This document shows positions 18,088 to 27,185 of a DNA stretch of 64,000 nucleotides, piece by piece. Source of the DNA: Brevibacterium zhoupengii (lineage in GTDB: Bacteria > Actinomycetota > Actinomycetes > Actinomycetales > Brevibacteriaceae); NCBI RefSeq assembly GCF_021117425.1, contig NZ_CP088298.1, forward strand, positions 2,790,001-2,854,000. Reading direction: 5' to 3'. The translations under genes were made by a program, and so were the position numbers. The notes beneath the pieces are model-generated. The model saw nothing but the letters and a program-made list of their open reading frames with translations. It was not told the DNA's origin and made no database searches. The number at the start of each line of letters is the position of its first letter. Positions within the stretch are counted from its first letter, which is position 1.

Positions 18088-19641
18088 TCAGCCGCCAGTG
18101 CCGCTGGTGTTCTCGATGAGGTCGGGCAGCCATTCGGTCATTCCGGGGACGGCGACTAGGAGGATGAGGAAGACGACGGCGACGGGCAGGAACCACAGCA
18201 GCGAGATGAAGATGTCGCGCAGAGTGATCGTCGTGCCGACGTTGACGGCCTTGTCCTTGACGATGCTGTGGATGATGTAGGGAATGATGCCGACCGGCGG
18301 GGTGACCATGCCGAACTCCCCCAGCAGGACGACGAAGACACCGAACCAGAGGGGGCTGACGCCCATCGTCTCCAGCGTCGGCAGCAGGATCGGGATGGTC
18401 AGCAGCATCATGGACATGGTGTCGAAGAACATGCCCATGATGATGTAGAGGAGGATCAGCACGAGCAGGAAGCCGAGCGTTGAGAGCCCCAGGTCCGTGA
18501 TGAAGCCGGTGAGGATGGGTGCCACCCCGGTGATGGCCAGCAGGCTGGTGAGCATCGTCGCGCCGATCATGATGAAGAAGATCGCCGAGGTGGCTGAGAC
18601 GGTGGCGAGCGCCGATTCAGCAACCTTCTTCCACGGTCCGTCGCCGCGTTTCTCCCACAGGCACAGCAGCACCGAGCACAGGGCGGCAGCGGCACCGGCC
18701 TCGGTGGGGGTGAAGATGCCCGAGAACATGCCGCCGAAGAGCACGACGAGGATGACCGGGAAGCCCCAGATACCGCCGAGTGAGGTGAAGCGCTGACGCC
18801 AGGTCGGCGAGGTCCGCTCGACTCCTTCGACTCCGCGGCCGACGAGTTTGGGGAAGACCACACCGAGGCCGAGGATGAAGACGGCGAAGCAGACCGCCAG
18901 CAGTATTCCGGGCAGGGCGCCGGCCATGAGAGCTGGGCCCACGGGCACCGAGGCGATGCCAGCGTAGATGACCATGAGGATCGAGGGTGGGATGAGGTTT
19001 CCGGTCATGCCGGAGACCATGATCGTGCCCACGGCCATGCGTTTGTCGTAGCCGGCCTTGAGCATCTCGGGGATCCCGGCACGGCCCAGCGCGTAGGTCA
19101 TGCCGATGGTCGAACCCGTCACAGCTGAGAGTCCTGCCCCGGCGAAGTTCGTGCCTATGCCGATTCCTCCGGGTAGCCAGCTGAACCAGTGATCGGCCAC
19201 CCGGTAGACCTTTGTCGAGAGTCCGGATTGGGTCAGCAGCATGCCCATGAAGATGAACATCGGCAGCACGCTCAGCGTCCAGTCCGAGACCGCGCTGAAG
19301 GGTGCTGTGGAGAGGATGTTCATGGTCGCGGGGATGCCGCTGACCGCGTACACGCCGATGATGGACGGCACGGACAAGGCGATGGCGACAGGCACCGATA
19401 GGAACAGCAGGACGAGCATCATGGCGATGCACCAGGTCCCACCGACCGCCGCCGAGGGGCTGGTGAACAGTCCGATCAGGCAGACGATGACGAGCCCGAA
19501 GCCGATTGTCAGCCCGAGGTAGCCGGGCCGCTTCCGGCGGGATCCAGAAGGCAGCAGGGTGGAGCCGTTGGGCGTGAGGCTCTCGGGTGTCTGGCCATCG
19601 GGTGTCGGGCCGGCGGCGGTGGAATCAGTATTTGGGTTCAC
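18088..19641 (-). CDS. TRAP transporter large permease (DctM family)
   Basis: This 517-residue membrane protein has a Pro/Ser/Thr-rich cytoplasmic N-terminus of about 35 residues, then about 12-13 TM helices of the DctM core, with characteristic stretches such as IGMTYALGRAGIPEML and MVSGMTGNLIPPS. The family uses the sodium or proton gradient to import the ligand delivered by the binding protein. The N-terminal extension with two added TM helices is longer than in typical DctM. It follows the DctQ gene by 23 bp. Confidence 0.92.
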   Translation of the reverse strand: MNPNTDSTAAGPTPDGQTPESLTPNGSTLLPSGSRRKRPGYLGLTIGFGLVIVCLIGLFTSPSAAVGGTWCIAMMLVLLFLSVPVAIALSVPSIIGVYAVSGIPATMNILSTAPFSAVSDWTLSVLPMFIFMGMLLTQSGLSTKVYRVADHWFSWLPGGIGIGTNFAGAGLSAVTGSTIGMTYALGRAGIPEMLKAGYDKRMAVGTIMVSGMTGNLIPPSILMVIYAGIASVPVGPALMAGALPGILLAVCFAVFILGLGVVFPKLVGRGVEGVERTSPTWRQRFTSLGGIWGFPVILVVLFGGMFSGIFTPTEAGAAAALCSVLLCLWEKRGDGPWKKVAESALATVSATSAIFFIMIGATMLTSLLAITGVAPILTGFITDLGLSTLGFLLVLILLYIIMGMFFDTMSMMLLTIPILLPTLETMGVSPLWFGVFVVLLGEFGMVTPPVGIIPYIIHSIVKDKAVNVGTTITLRDIFISLLWFLPVAVVFLILLVAVPGMTEWLPDLIENTSGTGG

Positions 19642-19664
19642 AGGTCGTTTCCGTCAGCAGCTTG

Positions 19665-20201
19665 TCAGTAGGTTCTGTCTTCGGCATCGTGTTCGGCGGG
19701 TCTGCCAGTGGCAAGGTCGAGTTCGGGCTCACCAGTCCGGGCGATGAGGACGGCATCGAGGATGTAGAGCGCGGCCAGGAGAACGAAAACGATCGGGACG
19801 AGGAAGTAGACCGGCCAGGTGATGACATCGGAGACGTCGGCGGTCGAGCCGATCGCCATGTTCTCCAGTGCCTTCATGAGACCGAACCAGGCGAAGCTGA
19901 GCGAGACCAGCGCACCGAGGATGCAGGCGAAGATCTTGAACACCGAGGCGGTTGCTTTGCTTGCGCGTTCGGTGACCATGGTGACAGTGATGTGTTCCTT
20001 CTGCAGCTGAGCAGCGGGAATCCCCAACAGTGCCACGATCGGCAGATACCAGTACTCGACGATCTCGTTGGTGCCGTAGATCGGGGCGTCGAAGAGGGAA
20101 CGGGTGAGTGCGTGGATGACGATGTGGAGCATCATGATGATGACCGCTGCGGCAGTGACTATTGTCAGCCACTTGTTGAGGGTCTTGGTGAATGCCAGCA
20201 T
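19665..20201 (-). CDS. TRAP transporter small permease (DctQ family)
   Basis: This 178-residue protein has four predicted TM helices (about residues 13-35, 49-68, 89-111 and 133-155), which is typical of DctQ. It partners with the large permease. The start is taken at ATG 20201, overlapping the LysR gene stop by one base (TGATG); GTG 20204 directly before it is the alternative. The overlap puts the regulator at the head of the transporter operon. Confidence 0.88.
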   Translation of the reverse strand: MLAFTKTLNKWLTIVTAAAVIIMMLHIVIHALTRSLFDAPIYGTNEIVEYWYLPIVALLGIPAAQLQKEHITVTMVTERASKATASVFKIFACILGALVSLSFAWFGLMKALENMAIGSTADVSDVITWPVYFLVPIVFVLLAALYILDAVLIARTGEPELDLATGRPAEHDAEDRTY

Positions 20202-21211
20202 CACACGTCACTTGCTTCGGGCACCGTTGTTGCTGCCACTGCTTTGGGTGCCACAGTGCTGGGTGCTCCCGCGCTGGGTGATACTGATCGAAGCGCGGTC
20301 AACAGGTCTTCGACCTCTGAGGTGGATCTCAGCACCTCGGGGACCAACGCGGTGACCCGGCGTGCACCCGCCTCGTCGAGGACGATCGAGTCGATACCGT
20401 CCACCTGGGAATAGTGGCGGGCGCTGCGCGGCAGAAGGGCAACGCCGAGCCCGTTTGAGACGAGCGACTGGATCGCCCCCGGGTTGTCGGTGACGTGTCG
20501 AGTGCGTGGTTCGAAACCGGCACGTCGGCAGAGTCGCTCGGCTGTGGAGCGGCAACGCAGACAGCCCATGATCCAGGGCAGGTCTGCGACATCTTCGAGA
20601 TGAGTGAACAGCCCGGCACGGTTCCACCGCTCGGGCACTATCAAATCAAGATGATCGGTCCCGAGTTCTACGGAGTCATGCCCCGGTAGCATTGGTGCGT
20701 CCTCGTCTTCGTGATGAAACACGAAAGCCAGGTCGATCTCGCCATCTTCGAGCAGTGTCAGCGCCTCGGGCGGTTCTGCTTCTTCAACCTCGTAGGAGTG
20801 GTGGTGGACGTCGCCACTGCCAGTGCCGGTCGCCGATTCGAGATTGCCCAATGCGGCGGCAAGGGGGCCGACGACGAAGCTGGGGAATCCGGCCAGCCGT
20901 ACGTTGCGTCCGCCGAGGCCAAATGCCTTGGCCAGGTCCCCACGCAGACCCGTCACCGAGGCAGCTATCTCATTCGCACGGATGCGGGCCAGCTGTCCCG
21001 CTGTGGTGAGGACGATGCCCCGCGGAGTGCGATCGAAGAGAGTTACCCCAAGGTCCTTCTCGAGGGCGTTCATGTGTTGGGAGAGCGCCGGCTGCGACCA
21101 CCCCAGATCACGCGCGGCGGCACCGATGCTGCCTGCCTCGGCGATAGCGCCGAAGATCAGCAGCCGCTTCGGCTCACCAATATCGAGAGCCTGCTCAAAC
21201 ACATTTGCCAT
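20201..21211 (-). CDS. LysR family transcriptional regulator
   Basis: This 336-residue protein has an N-terminal winged HTH (residues about 12-72, including ARDLGWSQPALSQHMNALEK) and a C-terminal LysR substrate-binding domain. The binding domain carries two close Cys (GCLRC) that could sense ligand or redox state. Its first gene position in the TRAP operon and the divergent racemase gene suggest control of both. A palindrome over its start codon (21210-21224) is a candidate autoregulatory site. The ligand is probably the transported acid or amino acid (inference). Confidence 0.9.
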   Translation of the reverse strand: MANVFEQALDIGEPKRLLIFGAIAEAGSIGAAARDLGWSQPALSQHMNALEKDLGVTLFDRTPRGIVLTTAGQLARIRANEIAASVTGLRGDLAKAFGLGGRNVRLAGFPSFVVGPLAAALGNLESATGTGSGDVHHHSYEVEEAEPPEALTLLEDGEIDLAFVFHHEDEDAPMLPGHDSVELGTDHLDLIVPERWNRAGLFTHLEDVADLPWIMGCLRCRSTAERLCRRAGFEPRTRHVTDNPGAIQSLVSNGLGVALLPRSARHYSQVDGIDSIVLDEAGARRVTALVPEVLRSTSEVEDLLTALRSVSPSAGAPSTVAPKAVAATTVPEASDV

Positions 21212-21224
21212 AAGTCCAGCTTAT
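21210..21224. promoter_or_regulatory. candidate LysR operator
   Basis: ATAAG-TCCAG-CTTAT is a perfect 5-5-5 palindrome and fits the T-N11-A pattern of LysR sites. It abuts the LysR start codon inside the 115-bp divergent region with the racemase gene. A related TTATG box lies near 21295. Binding by this regulator is inferred. Confidence 0.45.
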
Positions 21225-21326
21225 GCCAGAGCAGAGAAGACTGGGTCTACCGGGTGGGATTGGCACGGGACAGACTTGATGATGACGAGAGACTTATGAA
21301 AGTTTCGCGAATTGAGGAGACGAACA

Positions 21327-22022
21327 ATGCGCAGGATCGGCCTTTTGGGTGGGATGAGCTGGCACTCAAGCATCGAGTACTACACGAAGATCAACACCGC
21401 TGTAGCGCAGCGTCTCGGCGGTCATCATTCGGCTCAGATCCTTCTCGACTCCACCGACTTCGCCGATATCCGTGATTTGCAGGTAGCCGAGGACTGGGCT
21501 GGTGCCGGTGCTTCGTTGGCTGCGACTGGTCAACGCCTGCAGGCGGGTGGCGCCGAGGCTGTCGCCATTGCCACCAATCTCATGCATAAATGCGCGCCCG
21601 CTCTAGAGGCCGCGGTAGACGTGCCGGTCATTCACATTGTCGATTCGATCGCCGCTGTAGCTCGTGAGCGCGGATACTCGACCCTTGCGGTGCTCGGCAC
21701 GAGATTGACTATGCTCGATGGCTTCTACACCGAGCGCCTGGAAGCTCAGGGCTTTCGCACGCACGTCCCCGATGAGCAGACCTGCAACGAGGTCGACCAG
21801 ATCATCTTCGACGAACTCACTCAAGGGATTTTCACCGACGCCTCGCGAGCTCGCCATGTCGAGATCATGGACGGTCTCAAAGCACGCGGTGCGGATGCAG
21901 TTGCGCTGTCTTGCACGGAGATCGGTCTGTTGGTTCCGCCTGAGACCGCTCCCCTGCCTGCAATCGATTCGGTGGATGCGCACGTGGCGACGATTGTGGA
22001 GTGGATGATGGCCGCCGTCTGA
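21327..22022 (+). CDS. aspartate/glutamate racemase family protein (YgeA-like)
   Basis: This 231-residue enzyme starts at ATG 21327 behind GAGGAG (21314-21319). The signature IGLLGGMSWHSSIEYY opens the protein. The family pair of catalytic residues is seen as Thr/Asn in ATNLMHK (the usual Cys is replaced or displaced here) and Cys in LSCTEIGLLV near residue 195. YgeA-like proteins racemise various amino acids. The TNLMHK motif, where E. coli YgeA has TNTMHK, fits the family. It is divergent from the LysR-TRAP operon, which suggests processing of an imported D- or L-amino acid or related acid. Confidence 0.87.
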   Translation: MRRIGLLGGMSWHSSIEYYTKINTAVAQRLGGHHSAQILLDSTDFADIRDLQVAEDWAGAGASLAATGQRLQAGGAEAVAIATNLMHKCAPALEAAVDVPVIHIVDSIAAVARERGYSTLAVLGTRLTMLDGFYTERLEAQGFRTHVPDEQTCNEVDQIIFDELTQGIFTDASRARHVEIMDGLKARGADAVALSCTEIGLLVPPETAPLPAIDSVDAHVATIVEWMMAAV

Positions 22023-22123
22023 CTACACCGTTTGGCCTTCTGAAGTTGCTTGCGCGGAGGCAGACGATTACGGCAGTAAATTCCAGGCCATACCTCGAGC
22101 TAATTGAGTTGGTGCCAATGATG

Positions 22124-22852
22124 CTAATTCAAGGGCGGGCTCACAGAATTCAAAGCAGACGCCCTCGAGGATGTTTGTGATCCTGACTCCTGAATCTGAC
22201 CATTTTCCGAACGTGTCTCTTTGGCCTCCGACATGGCAATGGCAGCGTCGAGGATTTCACTATCGCTGACTGGCTGAAAGTCTTCAGGAGAGAAAGCGCC
22301 GTCCATAAACAGATACCCCCAGGTGTAAAGGAAGACCGACAGAACTACCCATGTGCTGAATACTCGCAACAGATCATCGGAGACGAATGCCATTGCAGAA
22401 GCAAGAACAGCGATCCCTCCACCTACCGCGGCATTTCGGGTGATCCTCAGGAACTGCGTGAAAGTCCTCCGGGGATGTTTAGATTTACGAAATAAGGGGA
22501 CGCACAGCAGAATGGCCGCCGAAATAACGATGTACACAGAAGCGATGAGAAAGCCACCGCGCACATATATCAGAGTGGAAATCTTTTCGAAGTCATCGGG
22601 GTCAGGCACAAAAGGAAGAGCTGCTGCAAAAACTATCAAAAGTGTGATGATACTTCCCTTGAGAAGGGCTTTGACCGCTCGTAGTTTCCTCCACGCCCAG
22701 ATCAAACGCAATAGTGTCAATACTCGCACTCGCCACCGCTCCCAAACGGTTACTGGGCTGTGCGCGATCGCACGATCTCTTTTCGGACGATGAGGCACAG
22801 GAATGTACGTCCTTCCGTTGCAGGAGACCAGCCATCTCACCCTGAGGTTCAC
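22124..22852 (-). CDS. hypothetical membrane protein
   Basis: This 242-residue protein has about four TM helices (near residues 66-84, 94-116, 137-157 and 162-180) and a hydrophilic C-terminal tail of about 55 residues rich in Ser, Glu and Gln. The N-terminus has many Arg/Trp residues. The GTG at 22852 is the longest start; a GTG some 33 codons later is equally possible. No family was recognised. Base composition is somewhat lower in GC than the backbone. It lies alone between the racemase gene and the pab genes. Confidence 0.6.
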   Translation of the reverse strand: MNLRVRWLVSCNGRTYIPVPHRPKRDRAIAHSPVTVWERWRVRVLTLLRLIWAWRKLRAVKALLKGSIITLLIVFAAALPFVPDPDDFEKISTLIYVRGGFLIASVYIVISAAILLCVPLFRKSKHPRRTFTQFLRITRNAAVGGGIAVLASAMAFVSDDLLRVFSTWVVLSVFLYTWGYLFMDGAFSPEDFQPVSDSEILDAAIAMSEAKETRSENGQIQESGSQTSSRASALNSVSPPLN

Positions 22853-23247
22853 GAGCCGATGGTCGGGTCACTGTATAAATGTTTTCAGCATCAAAGCGGA
22901 GCACTTATCTCAGCCGTACCCACTTTCGGAATCGGCTGTGAAGATCTCGAAAGATCAATGTGTCGATAGTGGTTTCGAGCCTAACCGCATTGCCCCGAAT
23001 ATCTGGAATCGAACTGTGGTTTAGGGGACGCTCGTCCTCCTGCAACGATAAGGCCGAGGCCTAGCGACAACATGGTCGGGTGCGCAGTCAGAGGGTAGTC
23101 TCTGGGATCTTCAGTTCTATGACCGTTCACCCTCGTCGCCGAGTTCCAGGCTGTCAGCGACGACGATCTTCGCTGGCGCGGGCCATGCGCTTCTTTGGCG
23201 CCGCTTACTCGGCAATTTGGCATTCCTATCGCCGAGACGCCTCGTTC
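22853..23247. other. intergenic stretch without a gene
   Basis: No convincing reading frame, RNA or repeat was found in these 395 bp. TTATAC-like boxes on the minus strand near 22874 could serve the downstream membrane protein gene. Confidence 0.5.
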
Positions 23248-24021
23248 TCAGATTGGCTCCACCTGCGCGTTCAACCATTTCTTCCACTCCCAGAACCATC
23301 CCGGAGCAGTTGCGGAATCGGAATCGAGCGGGCGAGACCAGGCTCTGATGCGCCCGATTCCGTGCAGAGCGTTGACGAGCCATACCTCGTGTTCGAACAG
23401 ATCTTCAGGGCGTGCCCGTCGATACTCGATGCCAATGGCCCTCCTGCGAGCTTCTGCCACGATCAGGGCTGAGGTGATGCCTGGAAGCTGCGCCAGATCA
23501 GGGTGAGGCACACACAGCGTCTCGCCCTCCCACCACAGCAGACTTGAGGTTGCCGATTCGACGGCCAGTCCTTGTTCGTCGACAAGCAGCACCTCGTCGC
23601 AGCGGTGTTCCTCGTATGCTCTGGTGCGCAATTCACCGAGCAGAGCGATGTCCGGGCCCTTGGTCCGTGGCCGCTGACGCGGATCAGTAAATGGTGGAAC
23701 CCACACGCTGAGTTCGTCGGTGCGAACTGGTGCTGGTCTCAGTCGAAACCCGAGAATCGGGTCGTCGTTGCCGATGATCTCTACTCTGGGGAACCACTGA
23801 CCTGAACGCGGAATGAGGTTGATGAGTGCTGACCAGAAGTCATCTGAACCAGCGTCGGGGAATCCGAGCTCGCGAGCAGCCTCAGTGAATCTCTGCCGAT
23901 GCTCATTCAGTGCTCGCACCGTACCGTCATTGACTAACCAGGAATCTGCGGCCCAATTAGTGCCGCTGTTTTCACATGGCTCTAAGACCTTTTCGAGGGG
24001 GTTCCAGGTCCAGCTGCTCAT
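23248..24021 (-). CDS. pabC: aminotransferase class IV, 4-amino-4-deoxychorismate lyase-like
   Basis: This 257-residue PLP enzyme of fold type IV carries the family segments DEVLLVDEQGLAVESATSSL and the later NALHGIGRIR. Beside pabAB it most likely converts aminodeoxychorismate to p-aminobenzoate plus pyruvate for folate synthesis. Its start overlaps the pabAB stop by four bases, so the two are coupled. The catalytic Lys is expected in the middle of the chain (RPRTKGPDI region). A D-amino-acid aminotransferase would look similar; context decides for PabC. Confidence 0.8.
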   Translation of the reverse strand: MSSWTWNPLEKVLEPCENSGTNWAADSWLVNDGTVRALNEHRQRFTEAARELGFPDAGSDDFWSALINLIPRSGQWFPRVEIIGNDDPILGFRLRPAPVRTDELSVWVPPFTDPRQRPRTKGPDIALLGELRTRAYEEHRCDEVLLVDEQGLAVESATSSLLWWEGETLCVPHPDLAQLPGITSALIVAEARRRAIGIEYRRARPEDLFEHEVWLVNALHGIGRIRAWSRPLDSDSATAPGWFWEWKKWLNAQVEPI

Positions 24022-26240
24022 TTCAGGGCCTCTCCCCTGCTGATTTCAATGCCGGCACTCGTCCGCTCGCTCTCGTCAGGAAATTCAGAATCGTGGAGCA
24101 GCCTCAGCAGTGGAGCGGCTTTGGTCACGGTTTCAGCGTATTCGTCTTCAGGGTCAGAGAGTGCGACGATGGCGCCGCCGACCCCGTACCGTGCGGTGTC
24201 ATCCGCGACGACCAGCGTCCTGATGACAACGTTGAGATCGACGGCTCCGTTGAGGGAGAAGTAGCCGATAGTCCCGCTGTACACACCACGGGGGCCGCCC
24301 TCCAACTCTTCGATGATCGACATGGTTCGCAATTTCGGTGCGCCGGTCATCGACCCGGGTGGGAAGGCTGCTTTGACGCATGCGACTGGCGAATTCGCCG
24401 GGTCGAGGCGCGCGCTCACCGTGCTGACCATCTGATGCACCGTGGAATAGGTTTCGATGTCGAAGAGCTTCTCGACGGCCACCGAACCGAGCTGTGCGGT
24501 TGCTCCGAGGTCGTGGCGGACGAGGTCGACGATCATCAGGTTCTCCGACCGGTCTTTTTCACAGTGCCGGAGTTCGTTTCTGATCGCTTCGTCCTCGGCC
24601 TCGCTGTTGCCTCTCGCTCGAGTGCCTTTGATCGGCTTGGATTCGACCGTTCCATCGGAGCCGATGCGCAGAAACCGTTCGGGGGACGTACTGAGTATGG
24701 TCACGTCCTTCGATGTGAGATAGACACCGAAGGGTGTGGGATTGTCTGCGCGCAGCGAAAAGTAGGCGTTCAAAGAGTCGGAGCGAGAGTTCAGGGTGAC
24801 GAACCCACCGTCTGACTCGAGCATGTTGGTCAGGCAGATCTCATAGGATTCGCCATCTGTAATCTTCTCCAGCGACCGTGCGATCAGAGCAAGATACTCG
24901 GAGTGAGAATGGTGTGCGCGCAGCGGCGATCTGCCGAAGGAGGCACCTTCACTGGGACTCACCGCTGTCTCAACATTGATCGCACAAATCAAGTTACGAG
25001 TCTGCTCACACCAGTCTTCACAGTCTGCTGTCGATGCGCCGAGTCCTTTCAACGCCAACAAGTAGATTCTCGATTCCACGTGATCGATGACGATGGCTCT
25101 GTCCAAGAACATCATCGTTGCGTCTGGCAGGTCCGAGTGGTGCTGATTCGGCGATCCGACTTCGGCCTTGAGCTCATATCCCAGGTAGCCGACCCACCCG
25201 AGTCGAAAGTCGAAGGGAAGTGGCGGACAATCAACGTCAGACTCAACCTCGATACTGGCGAGTTCGTTTTGCATCCAGTCGAAGAAGCCGCTGTTGACAA
25301 TGGCCGGTGCCGAGACCAGCTCCGCCGAGGTACTCGCAGTACGGCGGACTCGCACCCTGCCGTTGGTCGCATCGGCTGTCGCAATTTTTCCATCTGGTCC
25401 TATGGGCGCACCCATAATGGAATACCGTGACGACTGGCTGCTGGGGTGATTCCCGTCGAGCCAGACGGACTCCTCCTCATGACCGTAGAGCGCTGCGAAA
25501 ATCTGCTCCGCCGGTGCGCAGTGATCCAGGACTTCGACGTGCAGTGCCGCCTGACCCTTCAGACCTTTATCTGCGGGGCCCGAATGCTCAGTGCGCTCAC
25601 CGGTTCGACCCGGACGTCTGTCATTGTGCACTTCGCTGTCCGGGCCTGACTTCGCGTCCGCCCACTCCCCGGTCAGTCGCGCAAAATTACCCAGCAGTTG
25701 AAGACTGTACTCAGTCGAGATCGACTCGGGATGGAATTGGACTCCCCACTGCGGCAGGGTGCGATGGCGCAGGCCCATGATGACTCCGTCATCGGAATAC
25801 GCGGTGACCTCCAGCGCCTCGGGAACGTCGGTGACTGCCAGCGAGTGATACCGCACCGCGTTGAACGTCGGCGGAAGATCGGTGAAGAGATCGACACCGA
25901 AGTTTCGGATCTCCGAGAGCCGGCCGTGCCGTGGGCTGGGAGCGTGAGCCACCGTTCCACCGTGAGCCAGCGCAATCCCCTGATGCCCCAGGCAGATGCC
26001 GAGGACAGGGATCGTTGCCGTGGCGATGACCTCGGCACAGATACCGAAATCCGCGAACTTATCCGGAGAGCCTGGGCCCGGTGAGATCACCACATTGTCG
26101 AACCCGTCCAGCACTCCCGGGTGCCAGTCGGCCCAGTCATTGGGCACAACGACTGGCGGGGTGCCGTTGACCTCGGCGAGGTAGTGGTGCAGGTTGAAGG
26201 TGAACGAGTCGTAGTTGTCGATGAGGAGTGTGCGGATCAC
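24018..26240 (-). CDS. pabAB: bifunctional aminodeoxychorismate synthase (PabA-PabB fusion)
   Basis: This 740-residue fusion has a class I glutamine amidotransferase at residues 1-190 (nucleophile in ILGICLGHQG, Cys83; His/Glu in GVQFHPES). A chorismate-binding synthase domain follows from about 240 to 720, with IKGTRARGNS, DLVRHDLG and PPGSMTGAPK. Together the domains make 4-amino-4-deoxychorismate from chorismate and glutamine. Fusions of this kind are common in actinomycetes. The linker (about 190-235) is Gly/Asp-rich. It forms an operon with the lyase gene downstream. Confidence 0.93.
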   Translation of the reverse strand: MIRTLLIDNYDSFTFNLHHYLAEVNGTPPVVVPNDWADWHPGVLDGFDNVVISPGPGSPDKFADFGICAEVIATATIPVLGICLGHQGIALAHGGTVAHAPSPRHGRLSEIRNFGVDLFTDLPPTFNAVRYHSLAVTDVPEALEVTAYSDDGVIMGLRHRTLPQWGVQFHPESISTEYSLQLLGNFARLTGEWADAKSGPDSEVHNDRRPGRTGERTEHSGPADKGLKGQAALHVEVLDHCAPAEQIFAALYGHEEESVWLDGNHPSSQSSRYSIMGAPIGPDGKIATADATNGRVRVRRTASTSAELVSAPAIVNSGFFDWMQNELASIEVESDVDCPPLPFDFRLGWVGYLGYELKAEVGSPNQHHSDLPDATMMFLDRAIVIDHVESRIYLLALKGLGASTADCEDWCEQTRNLICAINVETAVSPSEGASFGRSPLRAHHSHSEYLALIARSLEKITDGESYEICLTNMLESDGGFVTLNSRSDSLNAYFSLRADNPTPFGVYLTSKDVTILSTSPERFLRIGSDGTVESKPIKGTRARGNSEAEDEAIRNELRHCEKDRSENLMIVDLVRHDLGATAQLGSVAVEKLFDIETYSTVHQMVSTVSARLDPANSPVACVKAAFPPGSMTGAPKLRTMSIIEELEGGPRGVYSGTIGYFSLNGAVDLNVVIRTLVVADDTARYGVGGAIVALSDPEDEYAETVTKAAPLLRLLHDSEFPDESERTSAGIEISRGEALK

Positions 26241-26291
26241 TGCTCTGCCGATACTTCAGTCAGTCCGTGAACTCTGCGCAGACCGAGGAAC

Positions 26292-27173
26292 TCAGCCGAG
26301 CACGAGCCGACGCGTGGATTTCTCCAAGCCAGCAGCCGCCTCGGCGATCAAGGACTCTTCGGTGTCAGCACCGGCACGCACATAGCGGCCGGTGAACGCG
26401 TCGAGTGAGCCTGAAGCCAAGGCCAGGGCCAGGTCGGTGACCTGGGACGGTGTGGTCCAGTCGCCTTCGCCGCGGAAGTCGTGGACGGGCATGGACTTCG
26501 TCATTGCCGTCTCCACAACTCCGGGAGCCATTTCGAAGATCCGCAGCCCCTTGTCGTGACCGAAGTGCACGACGGAGTCAGCAATGCGGAACAGCGAGGC
26601 CTTCGACGCCGAGTACACCGCGTAGGCAGGCGTGCCCTGGGCACCCGAGCCGGAGTTGAGGTCGATGATGCGACTCGATCGTCCGGTCGCTTCGGCGTTG
26701 TCCATGAGCGCCGGGGCGAACGAATTCACCATGAGTGCCACGCCGAGGATGTTGGCGCTCACGACCACGCTCAGGCTCTCAGGCTCGGCCTCCCACAGCG
26801 GGCCCTCGGTGGATTCGATCTGCCCGGCGTTGTTGATGAGCACCTGCACACGGCGTGAGGTCTCGGTCTCCAAAGCGAGCACTGTGTCCTTGAACTCTGC
26901 GACGGAAACCGCATCGTCGACGACGAGCCCGCGTCCGGTGACCGATCCCCCGGTGGCACCGATGATATCGGCGGCCGAGGTTTCGGCTCGACTCGCCGAG
27001 GTGGCCGTGATGACCACGTGATAGCCGGCCTTCGCAAACGCCTCGGCGAGGTGGCGTCCGATTCCGCGTCCCCCTCCGGTGATGACGGCGATCGTCTCGG
27101 CAGGAACGGCATCGGACACGGCGTCCGCACCCGATTCGGGAAGGTTCGTGCCGTAGGGCAGCTTCTCACTCAT
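26292..27173 (-). CDS. short-chain dehydrogenase/reductase (SDR) family protein
   Basis: This 293-residue oxidoreductase has an N-terminal extension of about 27 residues, then a Rossmann fold with GGGRGIG (cofactor loop), the NNAG structural motif, a Ser in the LNSGSG segment and the catalytic YSASK. NADP preference is not clear. It lies 12 bp downstream of pheT on the same strand and 51 bp upstream of pabAB, so it may be co-transcribed with either. The substrate cannot be inferred. Confidence 0.88.
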   Translation of the reverse strand: MSEKLPYGTNLPESGADAVSDAVPAETIAVITGGGRGIGRHLAEAFAKAGYHVVITATSASRAETSAADIIGATGGSVTGRGLVVDDAVSVAEFKDTVLALETETSRRVQVLINNAGQIESTEGPLWEAEPESLSVVVSANILGVALMVNSFAPALMDNAEATGRSSRIIDLNSGSGAQGTPAYAVYSASKASLFRIADSVVHFGHDKGLRIFEMAPGVVETAMTKSMPVHDFRGEGDWTTPSQVTDLALALASGSLDAFTGRYVRAGADTEESLIAEAAAGLEKSTRRLVLG

Positions 27174-27185
27174 ACTCAGTACTCC

